A DNA stretch of 64,000 nt from Pseudomonas hygromyciniae (GCF_016925675.1 NZ_CP070506.1:2850501-2914500); one strand, 5' to 3'. Positions 1 to 10,139 are shown, numbered from the stretch's first letter. A program made the numbers and translations. Notes: generated from the letters alone by a model not told the origin.

Positions 1-1383
1 TGGGTCAAGCCCCACGGCACGGCCGTTGAAACCGTGGTCAATCCGTCCACCGAGCAGGTGGTTGCGCGCATCATCCTTGGCGACAGCCACGATGTAGACC
101 GCGCAGTCGGCGCGGCCAGGCAAGCATTTGCGGGGTTCGCCGCCAGTTCGCTGGAGGCGCGTATCGACCTGCTGCAACGCATCATCCAAGCCTACCAGCG
201 CCACAGCGAAGCGCTGATCGAAGCGGTTCACCTGGAAATGGGCGCGCCGCTGTCCCTAGCCCGCAGCGCCCATGTGCCGGCAGGCCTGGGCCATCTGGTG
301 CAGGCGTTGAATGTGTTGCGCGAGTACAGATTCGAGCGTCGTGTGGGCAATACGTTGGTGGTGCGCGAGCCGATTGGCGTGTGCGCCCTGATCACGCCCT
401 GGAACTGGCCGCTCAATCAACTCACCTGCAAACTCGCCCCCGCGCTGGCCGTGGGTTGCACCGTGGTGCTCAAACCCAGTGAGCGGGCGCCGTTGTCAGC
501 CAGGATCATTGCCCAGGTACTGCATGAGGCCGAGGTGCCAGCGGGGGTGTTCAACCTGGTCAACGGCGACGGGCCAGGGGTGGGTGCCGCATTGGCGCGC
601 CATGCCGAGGTGGACATGGTGTCTTTTACCGGCTCAACCCGTGCCGGCGTTGCAGTGGCCAAGGCGGCGGCGGATACGGTCAAGCGTGTGTCCCAGGAAC
701 TGGGCGGCAAATCCGCGAATATCCTGCTCGACGATGCCGACCTGCCCAGCGCGGTGCGCCATGGGGTGTTGGGCTGCATGCGCAACAGCGGCCAATCGTG
801 CAATGCACCTACGCGGCTGTTGGTGCCGCGTGCGCAGCAACAGGCGGTGATTGAGATCGCCCAGCAAGTACTCGCGCAGGTGTGCTACGACGACAGTAAC
901 CCGATCACCGCCATCGGCCCTCTAGCCAACGCCATGCAGTGGGAGCGGGTACAAGACATGATCGCCCAGGCCATCGCCGAAGGTTCGCGGTTGATCGCCG
1001 GGGGGCTGGGGCGGCCAGCAGGCGTTGAGCGTGGCTACTATGGGCAACCGACGCTATTTGCCGACGTCACCCCGCAGATGCTGGTGGCCCGCGAGGAAAT
1101 CTTCGGCCCGGTCTTGGCAATCATCCCGTACGACAGCGAAGCCGAGGCAATCGCCATCGCGAACGACAGCCCCTACGGTTTGTCCGGTTACGTCACCTCG
1201 GCCGACCTCGAACGCAGCCGCCAAGTCGCGAGGCAACTGCGTACCGGCATGGTCCACCTCAACGGCGCCCGCGCCGACCAGGCCGCGCCGTTTGGCGGTT
1301 ACAAACAGTCGGGCAACGGCCGCGAGTGGGGGGAGTCCGGGTTTGACGAGTATCTGGAGAGCAAGTCGCTGTTTGGCTACTGA
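1..1383 (+). CDS. Aldehyde dehydrogenase (5' end outside window)
   Basis: NAD(P)-dependent aldehyde dehydrogenase, expected to oxidise an aldehyde to its acid in the cytoplasm. The frame is already open at base 1 (residues WVKPHGTAVE precede the first possible GTG at 34), so the true start lies upstream; 460 codons are present. Visible family marks are TPWNWPL in the cofactor domain, FTGSTRAG at the nucleotide-binding helix, QELGGKS with the general-base glutamate, the nucleophilic cysteine in NSGQSCNAPTR, and PFGGYKQSGNGRE near the C-terminus. It converges on the tail of the aldoxime/nitrile operon with a 22-base gap, so it is a neighbour rather than a member of that operon. The substrate cannot be read from the sequence. 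Confidence 0.93.
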   Translation, partial: WVKPHGTAVETVVNPSTEQVVARIILGDSHDVDRAVGAARQAFAGFAASSLEARIDLLQRIIQAYQRHSEALIEAVHLEMGAPLSLARSAHVPAGLGHLVQALNVLREYRFERRVGNTLVVREPIGVCALITPWNWPLNQLTCKLAPALAVGCTVVLKPSERAPLSARIIAQVLHEAEVPAGVFNLVNGDGPGVGAALARHAEVDMVSFTGSTRAGVAVAKAAADTVKRVSQELGGKSANILLDDADLPSAVRHGVLGCMRNSGQSCNAPTRLLVPRAQQQAVIEIAQQVLAQVCYDDSNPITAIGPLANAMQWERVQDMIAQAIAEGSRLIAGGLGRPAGVERGYYGQPTLFADVTPQMLVAREEIFGPVLAIIPYDSEAEAIAIANDSPYGLSGYVTSADLERSRQVARQLRTGMVHLNGARADQAAPFGGYKQSGNGREWGESGFDEYLESKSLFGY

Positions 1384-1405
1384 TTTCACCGCTGGCGAGG
1401 GGCGC

Positions 1406-1996
1406 TCAAGGAAGAGCGTTTATTGCTCGTACTACCGCATCGGCGATGGTCTTTGTAATAACGCGACGCTGAGCGTTGTCAATCATGGGGCTTAACCATG
1501 CAGGCAGGCTGTTGAGCATCGGCAAAATGGCTACGAGCGCTCCCTCGCGCAACGGCCCGCCAGGCTGATGGCCTAGCTGGCCGACCAATTTCATGAATTC
1601 TGCCTCATAGGCCAGCCTCAACCGCTCGACGCTTGCCTGCATCGGGGCGCCCAGACAATGGGCATCCCTGACTGCCAACGTGAAGTGTCCGGTCATGTGT
1701 TCATGCAGTTGAAGATGACCTTCGATCAGCTTCGTCAGACGTTGTGCGGGCGTCAATCTTCGCGTTTTGACCAGCTCGACAAGGGACAGCAACGCCTGGT
1801 ACAGCTCCATCAACCATTCAAACAGCATTGCCTCCTTGCTCTCTACATGATGATAAATCGCTCCCGGGCTGATGCCGACATGCGACGCCAGTTCACGCAT
1901 GCTGACCTGACTGAAACTACGCTCCTTGAACAACTCCAGGGCTCTGCGCTGAAACTCCGATCGGCTCAGCACAGGTACCATCCGCCCATGGGTCAT
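1406..1996 (-). CDS. TetR family transcriptional regulator
   Basis: A 196-residue TetR-type repressor. The helix-turn-helix is in the first 60 residues (SMRELASHVGISPGAIYHHV, the classic second and third helices), followed by an all-helical ligand-binding domain. Its ATG overlaps the stop of the acyl-CoA synthetase gene by four bases (ATGA), so the two are translationally coupled and this regulator is the last gene of the nitrile/aldoxime operon. Inference: it probably senses an acyl-CoA or carboxylate product of that pathway, as many TetR proteins next to acyl-CoA synthetases do; the ligand is unknown. Confidence 0.88.
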   Translation of the reverse strand: MTHGRMVPVLSRSEFQRRALELFKERSFSQVSMRELASHVGISPGAIYHHVESKEAMLFEWLMELYQALLSLVELVKTRRLTPAQRLTKLIEGHLQLHEHMTGHFTLAVRDAHCLGAPMQASVERLRLAYEAEFMKLVGQLGHQPGGPLREGALVAILPMLNSLPAWLSPMIDNAQRRVITKTIADAVVRAINALP

Positions 1997-3633
1997 GTGT
2001 CGAGTGCCTGCTGTTTGGCTATTTCCTGATTGCGCAGAATGAACCGCTGCAACTTGCCACTGGGGGTCTTGGGCAGTTGTTCGACGAACTCGATTTCCCG
2101 GGGGTACGCATGTGCGGCCAGGCGCTGTCGGACATGCAGACGCAGGACTTCCGCCAGTTCGGCGCTGGGCAGGTACTGACAGTTGAGCATGACAAACGCC
2201 TTGATGAGTTCGGTGCGTTGCGGGTCGGGCTTGCCGATCACCGCGGCTTCGACGACTGCTGGGTGTTCGATCAACGCACTTTCGACATCGAAAGGTCCGA
2301 CGCGATAGCCGGACGTGGTGATCACGTCGTCGTTGCGGCCGACAAAACTGATACTGCCGTCGTCATTAAGCTCGACGATATCGCCGCTCAAATAATAGCG
2401 GTCGACAAACGCTTTGGTGGGCATGCCGTAGTAGCCATTGAACCAGCACAGGGGCGAGCGCTCACGATCCACCGCCAGCACGCCCGGCTGACCCGTCGGT
2501 AACTCCCGATGGGCATCATCGAGCACGACAATCCGGTACCCCGGCACCGTATAACCGGCTGAGCCCTCGCGTATCGCATGGCTTAGCCCGTGGTGGTTGC
2601 ACAGCACCATGCCGATCTCGGTTTGGCCGTAATGATCATGAATGACCACGCCGAGCTGTTCGCTAAACCAACGAATGACTTGCGGGTTGAGCGGCTCGCC
2701 GGCGCTGCTGACGACACGCAGATGGCCGCGCACCGCGTCGGCGAACTCGGCCTGCGCAGCGATCAGCAGGCGATACGCTGTCGGCGAGCCGGCCAGGTTG
2801 CTGATCGCATACTTGGCAATGACTCGGCAGGTACTTTCGACACTGAACGGGCCATCATAGAAGAGGGTGGCCCGGCCGCACGCCAGTGGTCCGGTCACTG
2901 CGTAATAAAGGCCGTACGCCCAGCCAGGGTCGGCGAGGTTCCAAAAACGGTCGTCCTTGCGCAGGTCGATGGCGTCGCGCATATAGCCCTTGAACGCCAG
3001 GATGGCGCTTAAAGGCACCTCCAGGGGCTTGGCCGGCCCAGTAGTGCCCGAGGTGCACATCAGCAGGAAAGGAGCGTTGGCGTCCAGCAACTCAGGCGCG
3101 CAATCCGCTGGTTGGCGCTCCAATGCGCTCCAGAAGTCGTAGTCGCCGGGGCGCTGCGGCGCACCGTCGGTCACGATGATGGACGGGCAGTCAGTGACTT
3201 CGTCCAGCTTGGGGCGGTTTTGGGCGTCGGTCACTATCCAGCGCGCCTCGGAGCAGCCCAATCGCTGCTCGATGGCCTTGGGACCGAAGGCGGTGAAGAG
3301 CGGCTGGTAGACCGCGCCGATGCGCCAGGTGCCCAGAATGGCAATCAACAGTTCAACCGTGCGTGGCATCAGGCCCGCGACACGGTCTCCCGGGCGCACC
3401 CCTTGCTCTCGCAGAAAATTGCCAAAGCGCGCAGCGTGTACCTGCAGCTCGCTGAAGGTGTGGTGCGTGGCACGGCCATCCCGGGTTTCGCAGTACAACG
3501 CCACGGCATCCCCGTGGGCGTGCCGGTCGCAGCATTCGATGCACGCGTTCAAGGCATCCAGCTCGCCGTGCAAGTCCTGGGCGGCCAGTTGCAGATAGTC
3601 GAAGGAGGTCACTGCTGAGTCGTAATCGCGCAT
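1993..3633 (-). CDS. acsA: Acyl-CoA synthetase of the aldoxime/nitrile operon
   Basis: AMP-forming acyl-CoA synthetase (ANL superfamily), 546 residues. It would activate the carboxylic acid released by the amidase to its CoA thioester. Motifs in order: the phosphate loop CTSGTTGPAKP, HDHYGQTE (A5), YYLSGDIVELNDDG (A7), GRNDDVITTSGYRVGP (A8) and the C-terminal catalytic lysine in PKTPSGKLQRF (A10). The start is placed at the ATG before RDYDSAV, preceded by AGGT, rather than at an earlier in-frame codon at 3681. In P. chlororaphis B23 an acyl-CoA synthetase closes the aldoxime-nitrile cluster, so the context agrees. Its stop overlaps the TetR start; the chemoreceptor gene lies 69 bases upstream. 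Confidence 0.9.
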   Translation of the reverse strand: MRDYDSAVTSFDYLQLAAQDLHGELDALNACIECCDRHAHGDAVALYCETRDGRATHHTFSELQVHAARFGNFLREQGVRPGDRVAGLMPRTVELLIAILGTWRIGAVYQPLFTAFGPKAIEQRLGCSEARWIVTDAQNRPKLDEVTDCPSIIVTDGAPQRPGDYDFWSALERQPADCAPELLDANAPFLLMCTSGTTGPAKPLEVPLSAILAFKGYMRDAIDLRKDDRFWNLADPGWAYGLYYAVTGPLACGRATLFYDGPFSVESTCRVIAKYAISNLAGSPTAYRLLIAAQAEFADAVRGHLRVVSSAGEPLNPQVIRWFSEQLGVVIHDHYGQTEIGMVLCNHHGLSHAIREGSAGYTVPGYRIVVLDDAHRELPTGQPGVLAVDRERSPLCWFNGYYGMPTKAFVDRYYLSGDIVELNDDGSISFVGRNDDVITTSGYRVGPFDVESALIEHPAVVEAAVIGKPDPQRTELIKAFVMLNCQYLPSAELAEVLRLHVRQRLAAHAYPREIEFVEQLPKTPSGKLQRFILRNQEIAKQQALDT

Positions 3634-3702
3634 AACATACCTGATTGTTTTTGTTGAAATATGCTCTGCACCCGCGCCCATCGCGCAGGTGTCCGGGTGT
3701 GG

Positions 3703-4977
3703 CTAGCTGTCCATCATTTCGGCCGCTTGCTGGGTCGCCTGGCTGGTCCGGGTGGCCAGTTTGCGTACTTCATCTGCGACCACCGCAAACCCGCGCCCGG
3801 CGTCGCCGGCCCGTGCGGCCTCGATGGCGGCGTTCAACGCCAACAGGTTGGTCTGGCTGGCAATGCCCTGGATGGTGGAGACGATCTGCGTCAGCTTGCT
3901 GAGGGTTTCCTGCATCATCCGATGCTGCTGTGCCTGCGCCTCGCGCATCGTGCTTTCTTCATGGTGGGCATGGATATCGGTGATGGCGCCCACCACCCGT
4001 TGCGGGGACCCGTCCTGGGCACGGCGCGTTTGCCCACGGCCGCGAAACCAGCGGTAAGTGCCATTTTTGTGCTTGAGTCGATAGTCCACATCGAACGGCG
4101 TTTTACCGCTGCGGTCGTCGACGTGTGCCACAAACGCCGCAATGGCCCGTGCGCTGTCGTCGGGATGCAAGCGCGAGGTCCAGCTCTCCAGGGTGTTAGG
4201 AAACTCCTCGACGGTGTTGCACCCCAGTAACCGGCGCATTTGTGAAGACCACCAAATGGTGTTTTTCGGGTTCGCCGGGTCGCCGGCCACCACCTCGATG
4301 TCCCAGAGCCCGTCATGCAGCATTTCCCGGGAGATATCGAAACGTGTGGCGGCCAGTTCGAGCGCTTCGTTGTGCAGGTGCTCTTCATGCACGTCACGCA
4401 CGCTTCCGCCGATGGCCAGCGCCACGCCTTGCGCGTCGCGTCTTGAAGCACCGCTGATCCTGCACCAGCGATAGTCACCACCTGTTGCAGGCTTCATCCT
4501 TGCGAGCAGCGTAAAGGGGGGGCGTTCGCTGCGATCGGCCAGGTGCCTGGCGAGCGCCTCCAAGTGCGGTTGCCGGTCAGCCGGATGCAACCGTTCGCTC
4601 CAACTCCCCAGTTGATCTGGGCCTTCGCCCGTCCACGTCAGCGCAGATTCCGGCGCAGGTGCACCAGCCCCATTCAGCTCCAATGACCAAAACCGTTCGC
4701 CTGCGCCGTGGCTTATCAGCGCCCAATGCGCCTGCGCTTGGCGCAATGCCTTGTCGCTACCAGCGAGGCGCTCCTCCAGTTGACTGATTTGCAAGGTCTG
4801 CGCCCGGGCCTGCTCCTTGAGGTCCCGTCGCTCTTGCAGCAGGTGCTCGACGCTTGCCAGGATGGGGCGCAACAAGGGGTTGCTTGATGATAAAGGCGTG
4901 CTCGCCTTGTCAGGCTGCTCCAGCCTGTCTGCGAGTGACGCCAGAACCCAGCGGGTGGTTCGGCTAAAAAAAAGCAT
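3703..4977 (-). CDS. PAS-PAS methyl-accepting chemotaxis-type protein (BdlA-like layout)
   Basis: A 424-residue soluble chemoreceptor-like protein. After an N-terminal helical segment there are two PAS domains with PAC-type ends (about residues 100-220, and 225-345 ending [13 protein letters not shown]...VVGAITDIH). Then comes a short MCP signalling hairpin with [20 protein letters not shown] and [12 protein letters not shown]. It stops about 20 residues after the hairpin tip. No convincing membrane segment is seen, so it should be cytoplasmic. This PAS-PAS-short-MCP layout is that of BdlA of P. aeruginosa. The gene has its own AGGTG site and sits inside the aldoxime/nitrile operon between the hydratase activator and the acyl-CoA synthetase, with gaps of 28 and 69 bases. 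Inference: it may couple catabolism of these compounds to taxis or biofilm behaviour. Confidence 0.85.
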   Translation of the reverse strand: MLFFSRTTRWVLASLADRLEQPDKASTPLSSSNPLLRPILASVEHLLQERRDLKEQARAQTLQISQLEERLAGSDKALRQAQAHWALISHGAGERFWSLELNGAGAPAPESALTWTGEGPDQLGSWSERLHPADRQPHLEALARHLADRSERPPFTLLARMKPATGGDYRWCRISGASRRDAQGVALAIGGSVRDVHEEHLHNEALELAATRFDISREMLHDGLWDIEVVAGDPANPKNTIWWSSQMRRLLGCNTVEEFPNTLESWTSRLHPDDSARAIAAFVAHVDDRSGKTPFDVDYRLKHKNGTYRWFRGRGQTRRAQDGSPQRVVGAITDIHAHHEESTMREAQAQQHRMMQETLSKLTQIVSTIQGIASQTNLLALNAAIEAARAGDAGRGFAVVADEVRKLATRTSQATQQAAEMMDS

Positions 4978-5005
4978 GGAACACCTCTTTCACGGTCAAA
5001 TGGGG

Positions 5006-6256
5006 TCAGCTTGCAAGGCGGGACGTAGGGCGTGCTGATAAGACCCGGGCGTCAAAAGCTTGCGCCCCCGGCAGGGCTTGCCAGGCCGAGGGGCCGCCGG
5101 CAATTTCCCGAGCACTCAGCAGGCAATTGTCCAGCTCGCGCTGCAACGCGTGGGTGTCCAGGTTCTGGCCAATAAAGACCAACTCCTGCCGGCAGTCGCC
5201 GACAACGCTGTCCCACTTGGCCATGATCCTGTGCAACCGATACTCATCCCGTGGCCATTGCGGCTGCTCGATGAAGTTCCACCAGTGCCCTACGTAATCC
5301 CATTGGAACTGTTTGCCGCTTTGTACCAGCAGGCCGGTTTCCAGGTGTCGGCTGGCGAGCCAGAAGTAACCTTTGCTGCGCAGCAGCCGCCCGTTGCACC
5401 AGGGGCGCTCGAGAAAGTTGAGCAAGCGCTGTGGGTGAAAGGGCGCTCGTTCGCGGTACACCCAGGAAGTCACGCCATAGGTGTCTGATTCGGAGGCGGG
5501 GGCATCGCTGGCCTCCATGCTTTTCATCCAGCCCGGCGACGCTGCAAGGCTGGGTAAATCAAACAGGTGCGTACCGAGGATGGCGGGCAGCTCAACGTTG
5601 CCGTGGGCCATCGGCACGATCCGCGCACTGGGGTTAAGACCGGTGAGGATCGCGTGCAACGCCTGGTAAGCGGCCTCGTCGATCAAGTCCAGTTTGTTGA
5701 CAAGAATGACGTTGGCGTACTCCACCTGCTCAATCAGAAGATCGGCCAGATGGCGTTGGGGGGCGTCTTGCTGTGCGTCATCGCGGGCCACGGTATCCGG
5801 TGACTCCAACAGCGCCTGGAAACGGCTGGCATCGACCACCGTCACCAAGGTATCGAGCCGCGCCAGTTCGCTGAGGCTGAAACCCTCGGCGTCAAGGAAG
5901 GCGAATGTCTCTGCGACCGGCATCGGCTCGGAAATCCCCGTGGACTCGATCAGCAGGTAGTCGAAGCGCTGCTGACGTGCCAGGGCACTGATCTGCTCCA
6001 GCAAATCAGCGCGCAGCGTGCAGCAGATACAGCCATTGCTCATCTCGATCAATTCATCTCGGCCACGGTGCAGCGACACATCGCGCTGCACCTCTGCGGC
6101 ATCGATGTTGACCTCGCTCATGTCATTGACGATGACCGCTACCCGCAGCCCTTCGCGATTGCGCAGGATATGGTTGAGCAGGGTGGTCTTGCCGGCGCCG
6201 AGGAAGCCGGAAAGCACGGTCACCGGCAGTCGGCCCGCCTGGGCGCCGTCCATCAT
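5006..6256 (-). CDS. Nitrile hydratase activator, P47K/CobW-type GTPase
   Basis: COG0523-family G3E GTPase, about 416 residues. Such proteins insert the metal into nitrile hydratase or help mature its active site. Seen: Walker A loop [15 protein letters not shown] close to the N-terminus, the metal-binding CxCC motif in [18 protein letters not shown], and the guanine-specificity NKLD in VNKLDLID; the C-terminal CobW_C region follows. The frame is open up to 6433, but the real start is the ATG at 6256: it overlaps the stop of the beta-subunit gene by four bases (ATGA) and has a GAAGG site. Translational coupling to nthB and gene order support the role as the dedicated Fe-type activator. Confidence 0.9.
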   Translation of the reverse strand: MMDGAQAGRLPVTVLSGFLGAGKTTLLNHILRNREGLRVAVIVNDMSEVNIDAAEVQRDVSLHRGRDELIEMSNGCICCTLRADLLEQISALARQQRFDYLLIESTGISEPMPVAETFAFLDAEGFSLSELARLDTLVTVVDASRFQALLESPDTVARDDAQQDAPQRHLADLLIEQVEYANVILVNKLDLIDEAAYQALHAILTGLNPSARIVPMAHGNVELPAILGTHLFDLPSLAASPGWMKSMEASDAPASESDTYGVTSWVYRERAPFHPQRLLNFLERPWCNGRLLRSKGYFWLASRHLETGLLVQSGKQFQWDYVGHWWNFIEQPQWPRDEYRLHRIMAKWDSVVGDCRQELVFIGQNLDTHALQRELDNCLLSAREIAGGPSAWQALPGAQAFDARVLSARPTSRLAS

Positions 6257-6915
6257 ACCTTCACCGCTCGATTGCCCTGGGCGTGGTCCAGGTAGCTTTC
6301 GAACAGGTCGACCACCACGAAGCCCTCGTCTGCCGCATCGCCCCACAGGTCTTTGGTGTGGAACTCGACATGGTAGGTGGGCTGATGCGCCGCACTCGTA
6401 TCGCCATGGCCTATGGCGTCCGGGAATGGCCATTTTTCTGATGTGCGATGCAATACCACGCCTTGCTTGCCGCGCACGTAGGCCGGCATGCGGATATGCC
6501 CGGCCACGTATTCGTCCCGCACCACCACTCGGTCGCCGACCTCAAAGGGGGCGCGACCGGTGATCGCCGCTCGACCTTGAGCGTGCGCCGGGTTCGCCAG
6601 CTTGAAGTGCGAACCCAGCGCCTGGTCGAGTTCAGCCTGGGTGATGACACCGGTTTCGACCAGCAGGGTGGCGGTCGCGATAACGTAGCGTTCGTAGTAC
6701 TGGGTGCCGACATGTTGGCGAACATCCAGGCGTTCGACGGCGTGACGCACTTCGTCCACGCTGAACTTTTTCAAGTGATCGGCACCGATAAACATCAAGC
6801 TGTAGGCCAGGTGCTCCCAGTCCTGCTTGAACACCTGTTTGTAACTCAGGCTATTGATGGTGTGAGGGACTTTGCCAAAGCCTTGGAAACCGCCGAGATC
6901 GTGAAAGCCATCCAT
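6253..6915 (-). CDS. nthB: Nitrile hydratase beta subunit
   Basis: Beta subunit of nitrile hydratase (nhpB in P. chlororaphis nomenclature), 220 residues, the normal length for an Fe-type enzyme. It begins [14 protein letters not shown], the invariant opening of the family, and carries the C-terminal SH3-like barrel ([19 protein letters not shown] ... [11 protein letters not shown] ... [12 protein letters not shown]). With the alpha subunit it hydrates nitriles to amides in the cytoplasm. It follows the alpha gene by 39 bases with a GGAG site and overlaps the activator gene by four bases. Confidence 0.97.
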   Translation of the reverse strand: MDGFHDLGGFQGFGKVPHTINSLSYKQVFKQDWEHLAYSLMFIGADHLKKFSVDEVRHAVERLDVRQHVGTQYYERYVIATATLLVETGVITQAELDQALGSHFKLANPAHAQGRAAITGRAPFEVGDRVVVRDEYVAGHIRMPAYVRGKQGVVLHRTSEKWPFPDAIGHGDTSAAHQPTYHVEFHTKDLWGDAADEGFVVVDLFESYLDHAQGNRAVKV

Positions 6916-6954
6916 AATAGAAACTCCGGGAATTGAACGAAGATGCGCTGTTTT

Positions 6955-7557
6955 TCAGTCAGCGCGGGGCAGGGCGACGCCAATCAGCACGTCTTTGGTC
7001 ACCAGTGCCTGAAGCTGCTCCTCACTCATGTGCTCGCTGCCTTCAGGCCTTAGCGGCAACACCAGATAGCGGGTTTCGGCGCTGGTATCCCAAACCTTGA
7101 CCACCACGTCACTGGGCAACTCGGTGCCCAGTTCGCGCAGTACGGTGCGGCCCTCCCGGACCAGGCGGGCACGGAACTCGAAGCCCTTGTACCACTCAGG
7201 TGGCAGGCCGAGCACAGGCCAATTGGTGCAGGAGCACAGGCTGCAGACAATGACGTTCTTAACCTCAGGCGTATCTTCCAGGGCGACGATGTATTCGCCC
7301 TGCGGGCCGGTATAGCCGAACTGGGCGCATGCAGCGGTGCCGTCCTTGAGTAACTGCGCCCGGAACTGCGGGTCGACCCAGGCCTTGGCGACCACGCGGG
7401 CGCCGTTTTGAGGGCTCCAGCCGTGTTCCATCAATTGCGTGAGCTGCTCGACGTAGCCCTGCGGGATGAGTTCCTTGCTCTTGAGCACTTGAAACAATGC
7501 CCAGGCCCGTTCACCGGGGGTTGAAGTGCTCGCAGGCGTAGAAGTGGATGCACTCAT
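6955..7557 (-). CDS. nthA: Nitrile hydratase alpha subunit, Fe-type
   Basis: Catalytic alpha subunit (nhpA), 200 residues from the ATG at 7557, which has a good GGAGA site; an in-frame upstream ATG is less well placed. The metal-binding claw VCSLCSC is at residues 104-110 (Cys105, Cys108, Ser109, Cys110). A serine at the position after V-C marks the non-haem iron class; cobalt enzymes have threonine there. In this family the second and third cysteines are oxidised to sulfinic and sulfenic acids. The amidase gene is 80 bases upstream and the beta subunit 39 bases downstream. It converts the nitrile made by OxdA into the amide. Confidence 0.97.
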   Translation of the reverse strand: MSASTSTPASTSTPGERAWALFQVLKSKELIPQGYVEQLTQLMEHGWSPQNGARVVAKAWVDPQFRAQLLKDGTAACAQFGYTGPQGEYIVALEDTPEVKNVIVCSLCSCTNWPVLGLPPEWYKGFEFRARLVREGRTVLRELGTELPSDVVVKVWDTSAETRYLVLPLRPEGSEHMSEEQLQALVTKDVLIGVALPRAD

Positions 7558-7637
7558 GGGGTATCTCCTATCAGTCAACGCGGTTGTGGTGTGATTGAAA
7601 CGTGCCGGTCTTTGTTATTGTTTTTCAGGTAAGCCAC

Positions 7638-9152
7638 TCAGAGCGTGCGCCAGTCCGCCGAGGCCTCAAATGCTGCCGCTGCTTGGTAAATCGTGCCTTC
7701 GCCATAGTGTTTGGCGACGAGCATCAACCCCACGGGAAGGCCGTCTACCAGGCCGCAAGGGATCGACATGGCCGGATGCCCGGTGATGTCTTGTGGCGCT
7801 GTGTTGCCGATCATTTCCAGTGCCCGCGCCACGTATTCGCTGATCGAACAGCCTGCGGCCGGGTGGGGTTGGGCCGTGATGGGAGTGGTTGGCATCACCA
7901 GCAGGTCATAGGTCTGCAGCGCCTTGTCATAGCTTTGCCGGGCAAAGCGGGCGAGGTTTTGTGCCTTGGCGTAGTAACGCCCGTTGTAGTGGTTCAGTCC
8001 GTATTGGCCGACGAACATGCACAGCTTGAGCGATGCGGATAATTGGTCGGCCTGCTCGCGCCAACCGGCTTGTTTGTCCAGCAGGCCGACGTCGTACAGG
8101 CCTTTCCAGTTAAAGCCTGCGCCGTTGCCATGCATCATTTGCATGGTCAAGCCTTCGCAACCGATGGGGTGCCACAGTGCCCCGGCCAAGTCGTGTTCGG
8201 GAATGGATACTGGCTCGATATGCGCACCCAACGCCTCAAGGCGGGCGATAGCCTCACGCACCTTGTCCGCCACACGGGCATCCTGGTTGGCCAGCGCGAA
8301 TCCCTCCTGCAGCACACCAATTCTGAGTCCGCTCACCCCCCGTTCCAGGTAGCTGCAATAGTCATCGACCTGAGGCGCCGCCTGGCGCGGGTCGAGACCA
8401 TCGGAACCGGCCATGGCCTGCAGCATCAGCGCGTTGTCGCGCACGTTGGCGGTGATGGGGCCGACATGATCGATGGTGGCTTCAATCGCCATGATGCCGG
8501 TGTAGGGCACCAAGCCATGGGTCGGCTTCATGCCGTAGGTCCCGCAGAACGCCGATGGGATGCGTATGGAGCCGCCCTGGTCACCGCCTACGGCGATATC
8601 CACTTCGCCGGCGGCGACCAGTGCGGCACTACCCGACGACGAGCCGCCCGCGGCATAACCGTGGCGATGGGGGTTGTGCACCGGGGCGGGATCGGAAGTG
8701 TGGCTGCCGCCCGACAGGCAGTAGTGCTCGCACGTGGCTTTGCCGAGGATGGTTGCGCCGGCATTGAGCAAACGCGTGACCACGGTGGCATCAAAACCCG
8801 GCACAAAACCTTCCAGCGGTGCGGCACCGTTCATCATTGGCACGCCGGCCAAGGAGACGTTGTCTTTGAGCGCGACGGTTTTGCCCGCCAGCAGGCCGTC
8901 GCGGGCGCCATTGACTTCGGTGCGGTAATACCAGGCATTGAGCGGGTTCTCCCTGTTCGAGGGGCGATAGCCCGCACTGCGGTCGTAACGGATGGGGGGC
9001 ACGAAATCACACAGCTCGTCGACCAGGTCGTATGCATCGAAACTCGATTGCATCAGCTCCAGGTAGGACGCTGCCTGCTCGTGGGTCAACTGCATGTTCA
9101 ACTGCGCCGCGATGGCTAGCAGTTGATCAAGTGTGGGACGAATAATGGCCAT
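7638..9152 (-). CDS. Amidase (amidase-signature family) of the nitrile pathway
   Basis: Amidase of 504 residues that would hydrolyse the amide from nitrile hydratase to the acid and ammonia. Counting from the ATG at 9152 (AGGAAAA site), the catalytic triad falls at Lys96 ([10 protein letters not shown]), Ser171 (GGSSSGS) and Ser195 (DQGGSIRIP). These are the numbers known for the Rhodococcus nitrile-pathway amidase. An in-frame start at 9200 has no good ribosome site. It lies between the outer-membrane protein gene (117 bases) and nthA (80 bases), matching amiA of the P. chlororaphis cluster. Confidence 0.96.
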   Translation of the reverse strand: MAIIRPTLDQLLAIAAQLNMQLTHEQAASYLELMQSSFDAYDLVDELCDFVPPIRYDRSAGYRPSNRENPLNAWYYRTEVNGARDGLLAGKTVALKDNVSLAGVPMMNGAAPLEGFVPGFDATVVTRLLNAGATILGKATCEHYCLSGGSHTSDPAPVHNPHRHGYAAGGSSSGSAALVAAGEVDIAVGGDQGGSIRIPSAFCGTYGMKPTHGLVPYTGIMAIEATIDHVGPITANVRDNALMLQAMAGSDGLDPRQAAPQVDDYCSYLERGVSGLRIGVLQEGFALANQDARVADKVREAIARLEALGAHIEPVSIPEHDLAGALWHPIGCEGLTMQMMHGNGAGFNWKGLYDVGLLDKQAGWREQADQLSASLKLCMFVGQYGLNHYNGRYYAKAQNLARFARQSYDKALQTYDLLVMPTTPITAQPHPAAGCSISEYVARALEMIGNTAPQDITGHPAMSIPCGLVDGLPVGLMLVAKHYGEGTIYQAAAAFEASADWRTL

Positions 9153-9269
9153 GGTTTTCCTGTCTTTTATCAGTTCAGTCCGGGTAGCAATAGCGACCAA
9201 ATTAGGCTTCTATTGCCGCATGCGCATGGTTGAGCAGGACACTCATTTGGCTGAGAAAGACATCGGGAC

Positions 9270-10139
9270 TCAGAACACTTTCAACACGCGCAGATTCAAG
9301 CGCGCGCCTTCCTTGAAGCCTTGCTCAACCTCGATGTCCTTGCCCAGCTGGGCCTGGATCTGCAGGGTTGGGTCGATGAAATGAGTGACCGTGAAGCGGG
9401 CGTAGGAGGTCGAGACACCATCGTGCTGGTCAACACCGTCCACGGTGGTCGCGGCCCCGCTGACGTAACCCCCGCCGAGTGCGAATGTGGTGCTTGGCGT
9501 CCAGTTGTAGCGCACGGCCGCCTGGTACTCGTAGCGCGTGTTTTCTTCGAGTTTTGCGCGGGTGGCGCCAAAGTCGTTATTGGCCGAGACCCAGGACACG
9601 TCGGCGACGGTGTCCAACGCCCACTGAGCGGAGAAGTGGTGGATATAGGCCGCTTGCAACGTCGCCCGCCAGCGGTTCTCGCCCAGGTTCAAGCCATCGT
9701 TTTTGTTGTAGCTGCCGACGGGGATGTAGAGGTAAGGGGCGATGGCAAACACATCTTTGTTTGCGGTAGGTAATGTCCACTTCAGAGGGGCGGTGATGAT
9801 CGGGTCACCCACGCCATGGGTGTGGCCCAGCGCGCCGACATCGCCCGAGGCGTTCATATAGCCGAACGGCAGCAGAATCTGCGGTTCCCATGAAAGGTTC
9901 TCGGAAACCCCTATGGCATGGATATAACGCAGGATGCCCACGTCGGAGCTGAGCTTGGCATTGTCGGAGGTTCGATGGCCGTTGCGATAAAGATCGGACC
10001 TGTCGGCGTGTTGGTAGTAAAACAGCACGGCATCGGCCCCTGCGGGCAGCGGTTCGAAATCCCCCGGCGATACTTCAAGGGCCTGGCTTTTTGCAAACGG
10101 CAACATCCCCAGTACAAGTACGAGTCGACTCAGTTTCAT
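9270..10139 (-). CDS. Outer-membrane transporter-like protein (phenol MetA-degradation/SphA type)
   Basis: A 289-residue exported protein. The N-terminal signal peptide is clear (Lys-rich start, hydrophobic LVLVLGMLPFAKSQA, cleavage near residue 20). The rest is alternating, aromatic-ended beta strands (for example TRYEYQAAVRYNWTPSTTF and FTVTHFIDPTLQIQAQLG) as in the Phenol_MetA_deg family of putative outer-membrane channels. Its ATG overlaps the oxdA stop by four bases, so it is co-translated with the aldoxime dehydratase. Inference: uptake of aldoxime or nitrile across the outer membrane. The assignment rests on signal peptide and strand pattern, not on catalytic residues. Confidence 0.78.
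   Translation of the reverse strand: MKLSRLVLVLGMLPFAKSQALEVSPGDFEPLPAGADAVLFYYQHADRSDLYRNGHRTSDNAKLSSDVGILRYIHAIGVSENLSWEPQILLPFGYMNASGDVGALGHTHGVGDPIITAPLKWTLPTANKDVFAIAPYLYIPVGSYNKNDGLNLGENRWRATLQAAYIHHFSAQWALDTVADVSWVSANNDFGATRAKLEENTRYEYQAAVRYNWTPSTTFALGGGYVSGAATTVDGVDQHDGVSTSYARFTVTHFIDPTLQIQAQLGKDIEVEQGFKEGARLNLRVLKVF

Noticed and set aside
3703-3800. Chemoreceptor gene truncated at its 3' end
   Set aside because: It stops soon after the signalling hairpin, but BdlA-type proteins of about 420 residues naturally end there and the frame is undisturbed.
6257-6433. In-frame upstream extension of the nitrile hydratase activator
   Set aside because: It overlaps the beta-subunit gene, is Arg/Pro/Gly-rich like an antisense frame, and the ATG at 6256 has both a ribosome site and an ATGA overlap.
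8043-9119. 358-codon plus-strand open frame opposite the amidase
   Set aside because: Same shadow effect; the amidase on the minus strand has its full catalytic triad at the expected positions.
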